NCBI GenBank assembly: GCA_038230275.1
Contig: JBBRNO010000016.1
Coordinates: 1-64,000, forward strand
DNA: 64,000 bases
Source of the DNA: JANXXV01 sp038230275
Lineage (GTDB): Bacteria > Acidobacteriota > Terriglobia > Bryobacterales > Bryobacteraceae
Direction: 5' to 3'
Below, piece after piece: positions 57,964 through 64,000 of the stretch (positions within the stretch are counted from its first letter, which is position 1; each line of letters begins with the position of its first letter). Under the pieces are notes generated by a model. The model did not search any database. It was not told the origin of the DNA and saw only the letters and a program-made list of their open reading frames with translations. The position numbers were made by a program, and so were the translations under genes.

Positions 57964-59445
57964 TTATTTCGGAAATTTGTTTTTCAAGCCCTGTTCTGCA
58001 GCCTGCCGTGCTCCGGCCGAAGCCTCTTTTACCGCCAGGGCAGCCTGATAATGCTGGACCGCCTGCTCCCGCTCGCCTGAAAGCTCTGAGAGCCGGCCAA
58101 GGTATACCTCGGTCCAAGCCCGTGTCTGCGAATCCGGCGTCAACTCCAGTGTCTTATGAAAGAGCTTTTCCGCCAACTCCGGATCTCGTTGCAGTGCTGC
58201 GATCCGGGCAAGACCATAATACGTCCTCGCGTGGATCGTTTTGTCTTCTGTCTGCTGCAACACCTTGCGGAACGCCTCGCCCGCCTGATTGTACTTTTTG
58301 TCCGAGTAGAATTGCTCGGCCGTCTCGAGTGATTTTGCCGCCGGCGATAAAGGAGCGGGCGGGGGCGCCACCGAAAGAGGTTCCGCCATTTTCCGTTCCG
58401 GCCTGCTAGTGGCGAATCGCACCGTCTCCAAACGGCTGGTTTCTTTCTTCAGGTCAATGGCCGCAATCATGTCGGGGAAATAGAGCCGCATCGCCACTTC
58501 CTGCTTCTCGTAGGCGGGGAGCGCCTCGGCGAAATACGGAGTCAGTACAAAGCCCTCTTCCAACGCTTGCTTCACCATCGCCTGCCGCGTTTCCACCGAG
58601 CCCCGGAATAAGCGGCTCTCGATCGCCTTAATAAGCGATTCAACAGTGAGCAGCAGGAAATCTGCTTTGTAGTTCTCATCGAGAATGGGCGAACCCAGCG
58701 CAAAATCTTCCAGGCTCCGTTTCTTATTGACGCCCGCGGAAAACTTAGTCGCCAACGGGTCCATCAGATAGTGCAAGTATGCGTGACGGATCTCGTCGGT
58801 CTGCGGTTCCGGGGCGGGCGTTAAGACAATATAATATTCGTCGCCGTAGCTCCTGGTCTGAATCTGGCCCGGCCGTCCCAGCAGATCGAGATACACCTGA
58901 AAATGCCGGCCCATGTACCCGCTGGTAGGATTGCGCACGTACCCGGTGGTCTCAAAAATGGTCCGGCTGACTGGTTCGTGGTAACGGACCAGGGTCTGAT
59001 CCAGCATTGGCTGCGCCTTCAACCACAGGCTTCCAATCCCCGCGTCGGCGTAAAAACGCACCATCAACTTGTCGAACCCTTCCAATGCAACCACATCCGG
59101 CGGCACTTCCCCCACCTGGAACTTCGATTTGAATTCGGGCGGATCGGATATCGATAGGGCAAAGGATACGTATTGGGCCAGATCGGCGGCAAAGGATTGT
59201 TTCTGATGCGTGGTAACAAAGTTCGCCAATTCGGAAACAACTTGCAGGTTCTTGCCCGCCAGTTGCTGTTGCACCATTTGGCCTACAGGGGACACAGAAC
59301 CATGAGCTGCGAAACCCGCGGCCTGCAGCGCAGCCATTACCGAGAAAAGCGCGGGATTCCCATCAAGCTGGTTCTCACCCGCGGCTAAGATGCGGGACGC
59401 ACCAGCGAGCACTAGAGCCAGTAGAAAGAAGATACGAGTGTACAA
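57964..59445 (-). CDS. Exported tetratricopeptide protein of unknown family
   Basis: The 493-residue protein starts at TTG 59445 with a signal peptide (FFLLALVLAGASRILAAG). Most of the protein (25-370) is an unassigned alpha/beta-like region with PPDVVALEGFDKLMVRFYADAG and RTIFETTGYVRNPTSGYMGR; the C-terminal part (375-490) has TPR units (AAKSLETAEQFYSDKKYNQA, EKLFHKTLELTPDSQTRAWT and ERE repeats). It precedes the 57.1-57.9 kb TPR gene. I do not recognise the N-terminal region; the protein is likely periplasmic. Confidence 0.75.
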   Translation of the reverse strand: MYTRIFFLLALVLAGASRILAAGENQLDGNPALFSVMAALQAAGFAAHGSVSPVGQMVQQQLAGKNLQVVSELANFVTTHQKQSFAADLAQYVSFALSISDPPEFKSKFQVGEVPPDVVALEGFDKLMVRFYADAGIGSLWLKAQPMLDQTLVRYHEPVSRTIFETTGYVRNPTSGYMGRHFQVYLDLLGRPGQIQTRSYGDEYYIVLTPAPEPQTDEIRHAYLHYLMDPLATKFSAGVNKKRSLEDFALGSPILDENYKADFLLLTVESLIKAIESRLFRGSVETRQAMVKQALEEGFVLTPYFAEALPAYEKQEVAMRLYFPDMIAAIDLKKETSRLETVRFATSRPERKMAEPLSVAPPPAPLSPAAKSLETAEQFYSDKKYNQAGEAFRKVLQQTEDKTIHARTYYGLARIAALQRDPELAEKLFHKTLELTPDSQTRAWTEVYLGRLSELSGEREQAVQHYQAALAVKEASAGARQAAEQGLKNKFPK

Positions 59446-59475
59446 GACGGTCGGGGTATCCGTCTTCAGTTTAGC

Positions 59476-61311
59476 TTACTTCTTTGAGGTAAACACCGTA
59501 AATTCGACGCCGCCGGCGATGGCCCGGCCGGGCATGGAAACCCCATAGATTTCCTGATAGACGGTATCCGTGACGTTGGTCAATTGCAGGAAGGGGTGAA
59601 AGCGCCCGCGTGTGCTGGCCACGTACAAATCCACAACGCCGTAGGGATCGCGGCCATATCGCTCCACCACACCGGCGCGGGCCCGGGCCAGGATACGGCC
59701 CGGCAGAAAACCCTGCCAACCGGCTAATCCGGAGTGTATGGGGTAGTTGAACGAGTATTTTGAGAATGCCCCGGCCAGGTCGCTCTGTGCCCCATGCAAA
59801 CCCGTATACTGCAACTCGAGGACGCTCCCTGGGCGGAGTTCCTGCTTGAGCGATGCCTCCACGCCGGTAAAGGCGATGTGCTGGAAATTGGTCGCGCGCC
59901 AGATGTCCGCCGGCGAATAACGAACGTAGTCGATGCCGTCCGTTTCGTTGCGCCGGAAAACCGTGATTTCCGCTTTCAGACTCGGGCGGATCGTCCAGTC
60001 GGCGCCTCCCTCATAACTCCAGGCCTTTTCTGGACGCAGGTTGGGGGAACCCACGTTCGCCGGGTCGTGGTAATAAAGATCGGTGTAACTGGGCAGCCGG
60101 AAGGCGCGGCTGACGCCCGCTCTCAACTTGACGCTGGACGAGAGCCAATAGCCGCCGCTAACCGATGGGCTCAGTTGACTTTGCGCCTTACCGTACACCT
60201 CTTCCCGCAAACCGGCGTTGAAGGAGAATCGTTTCAATGCCCGCGCGTCCCACGCCCGCACATCCAATGCCCGTATATCCAAAGATACGTAACCGGCAGC
60301 CCGCGCACGGTGGTGATAGCCGAGGTTATTACTATCGATGGAATCCCGATAGCCCTCCACGCCGTAGTGCATCGTGACATTTCGCGCTAACGCGTCGCTG
60401 CGCCGCAACGCGCCTTGAAATCCTTCCACGGCGTGGCGGTTCGTGAAGACTTCGGGTCGATCCCGGTACAGAACGAAGAGGTCGGTGTGGCGGCGGTAAG
60501 CGAAGGACGCTTCGGTCTTCTCACCCAGGCTCTGCCGGATCGAAGTAAACCAGGTGCGGGTCCGCTCCCAGGAATTGTAGTTGCCATAAAATTGATCGGC
60601 TCCAAAGGGCCGGTCGTTATTCGCCAAGGTGATATCGGTGGCGCCCAGTGCTGTCAGCAGATGGGTGTTCGAGGCCAGCGAAAGATTGCGGTAGTCGCGG
60701 TCGGCCTGAAAGCCGGACGAAAAGTCACGCGAGAAGCTGAGTTGTTCGGTCAGAGATTTTCCCGCAAAAGCGATCACGCCTCGCTGCTGATTGACACCGA
60801 AGTTACCTGCCGCGACGCGTAATCGCAGCTCGGATGCTTCCGGCGCGCGAGTGATGAAATTCACCACACCGCCCACGGCATCGGATCCGTAGCGAATGGA
60901 GCCGGAGCCCTTAAGGATTTCGACCGTTTCAATGGATTCCAGCGGCACGGGAACGTCCAGATTGTGATGGCCCGACTGAGCGTCATTGAGCCGCAAGCCA
61001 TTCAACAGAATCAGCGTCTGACCAAAACCGCCGCCCCGTATCGTCAAGTCCGATTGCAGTCCGCCGGGGGCTCGCTGCCGGAGGTCGAGAGAAGAGTCCA
61101 GGCGCAGGAAATCGGCAAACGTGTTGGAGACAAGTTCCAGATTCTTAACGTTGATGGAGCGAACGGCGCGATCGGCCTCTTCCAGCGGAATGGGCTCAAA
61201 ATACCCGGTGACCACCACCACTTCCACTTTGGGCGGCGGGGCAGTTGGTTGCGCGGGCAAGAACGCGGCGACACCAAGAAATACGGCCAGGCCAAGAAAC
61301 AATCTACTCAA
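59476..61311 (-). CDS. TonB-dependent outer-membrane receptor (BtuB-like size)
   Basis: TTG 61311 gives a signal peptide (MSRLFLGLAVFLGVAAFLPA, 611 residues in all); the frame is open further up but those residues are basic and overlap the previous gene. After a TonB box-like VVVVTGYFEPIPLEEA comes the plug domain (about 50-165; GGFGQTLILLNGLRLNDAQSG and SIRYGSDAVGGVVNFIT), and a beta barrel to the end with the final VEFTVFTSKK. It takes up a TonB-dependent substrate such as cobalamin or siderophore. No exbBD or transport genes are near. Confidence 0.9.
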   Translation of the reverse strand: MSRLFLGLAVFLGVAAFLPAQPTAPPPKVEVVVVTGYFEPIPLEEADRAVRSINVKNLELVSNTFADFLRLDSSLDLRQRAPGGLQSDLTIRGGGFGQTLILLNGLRLNDAQSGHHNLDVPVPLESIETVEILKGSGSIRYGSDAVGGVVNFITRAPEASELRLRVAAGNFGVNQQRGVIAFAGKSLTEQLSFSRDFSSGFQADRDYRNLSLASNTHLLTALGATDITLANNDRPFGADQFYGNYNSWERTRTWFTSIRQSLGEKTEASFAYRRHTDLFVLYRDRPEVFTNRHAVEGFQGALRRSDALARNVTMHYGVEGYRDSIDSNNLGYHHRARAAGYVSLDIRALDVRAWDARALKRFSFNAGLREEVYGKAQSQLSPSVSGGYWLSSSVKLRAGVSRAFRLPSYTDLYYHDPANVGSPNLRPEKAWSYEGGADWTIRPSLKAEITVFRRNETDGIDYVRYSPADIWRATNFQHIAFTGVEASLKQELRPGSVLELQYTGLHGAQSDLAGAFSKYSFNYPIHSGLAGWQGFLPGRILARARAGVVERYGRDPYGVVDLYVASTRGRFHPFLQLTNVTDTVYQEIYGVSMPGRAIAGGVEFTVFTSKK

Positions 61312-61318
61312 CCGGAGC

Positions 61319-61822
61319 CTATTCCAGCGTCGAAGGCAGGATGGAAGTATCCGACCCTTTCGCTTTTCCTTTTTTCGTCTTGCCCTCGTCTCCACTTTCT
61401 GCCTTCAAGGCAGCTTTCGCTCTGCGTGCGTCTCGCGCTTTCAGTGTTCTTCGCAGCGCGTCCGCGGTCGCATTTTGGAACAACGGATCGGTTTCGGGGG
61501 TCATCAGCGTCCACAATCCATAAGCACCGATGACGGTGCCGAACGGAACATTCAAAACGTTGATAGCGGAAACGATAATCAACATCACCCGCGCCCAGTC
61601 CTGTAGTAGACGCACGAAGTACCCGGCCAGAACGCACGGAGCCGCGATCAGCAATTGGAAGGCAACCAGAATCACGGCGATTAGCCCGACTATGTCTTCA
61701 TTGAAGGCGGCGTAGACCCCGTTAAAGCCGCCGAATCGAATCAGAATAACGACGGAGGCGATGGCGCCGACAATGCCATACAACATATTCAGGATGCCGA
61801 GAATTCTGACGTGTCTATCCAT
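61319..61822 (-). CDS. Small membrane protein of unknown family
   Basis: The 167-residue protein has about four membrane segments (IVGAIASVVILIRFGGF, DIVGLIAVILVAFQLLIA, LIIVSAINVLNVPFGTVIG and the second-last hydrophobic segment) and a basic tail ending in RRAKAALKAESGDEGKTKKG. It precedes the TonB receptor by an overlapping start, so they are likely co-expressed. No family that I know. Confidence 0.78.
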   Translation of the reverse strand: MDRHVRILGILNMLYGIVGAIASVVILIRFGGFNGVYAAFNEDIVGLIAVILVAFQLLIAAPCVLAGYFVRLLQDWARVMLIIVSAINVLNVPFGTVIGAYGLWTLMTPETDPLFQNATADALRRTLKARDARRAKAALKAESGDEGKTKKGKAKGSDTSILPSTLE

Positions 61823-61915
61823 TATTTCGTGGGTGCGATCAATCCGTGGTACTTCAAACGTACGCTTACTAGCCTAGCCGATTTCGCCGAGATCCGCACC
61901 GCTCCATCTCTTCTC

Positions 61916-63253
61916 TCATCGCCGCAGAGTCCTCCAGTGTGATAACCACGCGGTAAAGGTACGCAGAATTGCGAATGTGAAGACCGGGGCATAGATCAAC
62001 CAGCGAAATGGTGAGGACCCAACCCATTCCCCCAGATTGAGCCAGCCGATTAGAACCGAGTAGCTGAGCGGCATAAGAGCGCACCACAACAACAGCGGCG
62101 TCATGGGATAAAACACCAACAACGGCGCGAACCAGGTGAGATACCAGGGGTGGCAGTTGGCGGAGATTAGCAGCACAGTAGTCATCGACCAGAGCGCAGC
62201 CTTCTCCAGCGGGCGTACGAATCGAGCAATCCCAATGATTGCGGCTGCAATCAGCGCCGTGGAGGTGTACTTCGCTTGATATAAGTCGCCGCCGGAATAC
62301 CATAGAATCGCTCCGAACAGGCTGTCGTTGTTACGCCACCCCCCAACGAATCCGCTCAGGAACTGGGCATTTTCGGTCACGTTGCCTATGTACGGCAACG
62401 CGAACAAACCGAAAATCGGGAAGAGAATCAGCCACTGATACCAACGTGATTTACCGCCTCCGGGAGAGAGAATGAATGCCGGAAACAAAAATATCGGCCA
62501 AATCTTTGCCGCCACCGCCATGGAGAGCGATGCAAAGGCCCACATCCAGCGGTTCCGCGCCGCCATCAACAATGCCAGAGTGACGCAGAAGATTGCGATG
62601 GCATCGTTGTGGCCGGTGCCCCAGAACTCTACTATCGGCAGCGGCGACCACGCGTAAATGAGAACCAGGTTTAACGGCATCCGATGCTGCCGCAGAAGCA
62701 ATACTAGAACGCCGATAATGCCAAGGTCGAACAGCGCGGGAGGCAGCTTAAACCAAAACACCTGTACGAATGGATCCAACGTAAAGTGCTGTAACAGAAT
62801 GTAGGTGACCCACTCGGACTGTTCCACGAAGGGGCCGTAGGCGCTTTTGAAATCTTTCGAGCCCACCTTCGGAAAAGTGGCATCCTGAACGGACGCCCAT
62901 TGTACGTCGGCCGGCCTGATTTGGTACGGATCACCCCCGGCCGCCTGTATTTTCCCCTCCCACCGATAGCGGTAGGCGTCATCCGATAATGCCGGGTAAA
63001 GAGGCCAGACGGTGAGGCGAAACACAATCGCCGCTATCAGTACAAACCGCAGCGAAATCGCCGGAGTGTCAGATGAAAGAGATTTCAGGATCAAATAGAC
63101 AGAAACGAGATATAATACATGGGTCAGGATGATGAGGGTGATGGCCTCTACTACTTTGCTGCCTAAGTCGGCCAGCGGGTGCAGGAGTAGCAGCAACGCC
63201 TCAATCAGGACGGCAGCGATGATATACGGAACTTGTATTGCGCGCGCCCCCAT
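61916..63253 (-). CDS. Polytopic membrane glycosyltransferase (GT87-like, GT-C fold)
   Basis: The 445-residue protein has about 11 membrane helices and the GT-C hallmark of an early acidic loop: ALSDDAYRYRWEGKIQAAGGDPYQIRP (aspartates near residues 86-89) after the first helices. Such loops bind polyprenyl-phosphate sugar donors. Later segments VLIYAWSPLPIVEFWGTGHNDAIAIF and TVLLISANCHPWYLTWFAPL are seen in GT87/DUF2029 mannosyltransferases. It is divergent from a GT2 glycosyltransferase gene, so both may take part in exopolysaccharide or glycolipid synthesis. Confidence 0.8.
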   Translation of the reverse strand: MGARAIQVPYIIAAVLIEALLLLLHPLADLGSKVVEAITLIILTHVLYLVSVYLILKSLSSDTPAISLRFVLIAAIVFRLTVWPLYPALSDDAYRYRWEGKIQAAGGDPYQIRPADVQWASVQDATFPKVGSKDFKSAYGPFVEQSEWVTYILLQHFTLDPFVQVFWFKLPPALFDLGIIGVLVLLLRQHRMPLNLVLIYAWSPLPIVEFWGTGHNDAIAIFCVTLALLMAARNRWMWAFASLSMAVAAKIWPIFLFPAFILSPGGGKSRWYQWLILFPIFGLFALPYIGNVTENAQFLSGFVGGWRNNDSLFGAILWYSGGDLYQAKYTSTALIAAAIIGIARFVRPLEKAALWSMTTVLLISANCHPWYLTWFAPLLVFYPMTPLLLWCALMPLSYSVLIGWLNLGEWVGSSPFRWLIYAPVFTFAILRTFTAWLSHWRTLRR

Positions 63254-63306
63254 TGCACTTTATCCCCTGAGTCGAGGGCCGATATTCGACCCGTGAAGAC
63301 CAGCCC

Positions 63307-64000
63307 ATGGTAACAACTCTTATCCCGATAGCGTTCATTTCTGCCAGCCAGCGGCTGGACCAGGCAATGACCTCCTTGTCTGACAAGACTTTTTCCGGGA
63401 TTCATACGCTGAGCTGGTTCGACTGGGCCATCTTGATACCATACTTTTCGGTATTGATCGTCCTTTCTTTCTATGGTTTGCATCGCTATGAGATGATCCG
63501 GGGCTATCTTAAGCACAAGAAAAAAATGGCATTGGTTTCGCCTGTGCGGTTCGACGAACTGCCCCAAGTCACTATCCAGCTTCCCCTCTACAACGAAAAG
63601 TATGTGGTGGAGCGATTGATTGAAGAAACGCTGAAGATCGAGTATCCCCGGCACCTGTTTCAAATTCAGGTGCTGGACGATTCCACCGATGAAACCCATC
63701 CCTTCACGGAAGCTTTAGTGGCGCAGTATCAGGCACTTGGGCATCCAATCGTATACAAGCACCGCACCAACCGCCATGGTTACAAAGCGGGTGCGCTGCA
63801 GCAGGGACTGGAAACGGCAACGGGCGAATTTGTGGCAGTATTTGACGCCGACTTCCTGCCGCCCGCAGATTTCCTCATGCGCGCCATCCATCCTTTCGCC
63901 GATCCCAAGGTCGGTGTGGTGCAGACGCGCTGGACCTACCTGAACCGTCACTACAACGTTCTGACTGAAGTGGAGGCAATGCTTCTGGACGGGCATTTCG
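63307..64000 (+). CDS. GT2 family glycosyltransferase, cellulose synthase-like (partial, 3' end outside window)
   Basis: Open from ATG 63307 to the window edge (231 residues). One membrane helix (ILIPYFSVLIVLSFYGL) precedes the GT-A domain: VTIQLPLYNEKYVVERLIEE, the nucleotide-binding aspartates in IQVLDDSTDETH, the Asp of HGYKAGALQQGLETATGEF, and the metal site FDADFLPP. It continues with WTYLNRHYNVLTEVE. This is a processive glycosyltransferase of the type that adds sugars to membrane lipid or polymer at the cytoplasmic face. It shares a short divergent control region with the GT87-like gene. Confidence 0.92.
   Translation, partial: MVTTLIPIAFISASQRLDQAMTSLSDKTFSGIHTLSWFDWAILIPYFSVLIVLSFYGLHRYEMIRGYLKHKKKMALVSPVRFDELPQVTIQLPLYNEKYVVERLIEETLKIEYPRHLFQIQVLDDSTDETHPFTEALVAQYQALGHPIVYKHRTNRHGYKAGALQQGLETATGEFVAVFDADFLPPADFLMRAIHPFADPKVGVVQTRWTYLNRHYNVLTEVEAMLLDGHF

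Overview
This window is typical of a free-living soil Acidobacteriota genome, most likely near Bryobacter/Solibacter. The signs are the pairing of a DUF1501 protein with a PSD1-type planctomycete cytochrome c protein, an Oar-like TonB receptor fragment, an MlrC (M81) protein, many secreted proteins of unknown family, GTG/TTG starts, and a redox protein whose reading frame needs UGA read as selenocysteine. The taxonomic call is inference from gene content; no rRNA is present. One tRNA, tRNA-Gly(UCC), is seen.

Layout. 0-7.5 kb: the fragment of a TonB receptor, then ychF, a zinc metallopeptidase, an ECF-like sigma factor, two secreted proteins and a glutamine synthetase. 7.5-13.8 kb: an untranslated stretch with long inverted repeats, a methyltransferase, a HipA-like/DUF3037 pair, secreted proteins, an MFS exporter and an esterase. 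13.8-18.0 kb: sthA, a NarL-type response regulator, a selenocysteine-containing redoxin/DsbD-alpha fusion, a cupin protein and tRNA-Gly. 18.0-23.7 kb: a class III aminotransferase, an MlrC protein, a large membrane protein and two gene remnants.

23.7-30.95 kb is the most interesting part. Three coupled plus-strand genes encode a CHAT protease fused to a SIR2-like domain, an nSTAND1 NTPase with a membrane anchor, and a gingipain/caspase-like (clan CD) protease. Four bases beyond their end, on the opposite strand, lies a retron-type reverse transcriptase. Directly upstream of the RT is a sequence that folds like a retron msr-msd RNA: an 18-bp a1/a2 duplex, a candidate branch guanosine, two msr hairpins (one with a UUU loop) and a long msd hairpin. 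This is a strong candidate for an undescribed anti-phage or programmed-death locus.

31.0-38.8 kb: a secreted GH44 glycosidase, a di-haem peroxidase with a cupredoxin, a hybrid histidine kinase, an acylhydrolase and a PAP2/dual-specificity phosphatase fusion. 38.7-48.3 kb: a minus-strand run of DUF1501, PSD1 cytochrome, cytochrome c with sulfite-dehydrogenase-type Mo protein, a second di-haem peroxidase, and a GAF-fused glucan phosphorylase. 48.5-53.4 kb: DUF4159, SDR, alkaline-phosphatase-superfamily, PaiB-like and B3 metallo-beta-lactamase-like proteins. 54.0-64.0 kb: MerR, FlbD, MotA and MotB (flagellar motor), RNase III, two TPR proteins, a TonB receptor, a small membrane protein, a polytopic glycosyltransferase and the start of a GT2 glycosyltransferase cut by the window edge.
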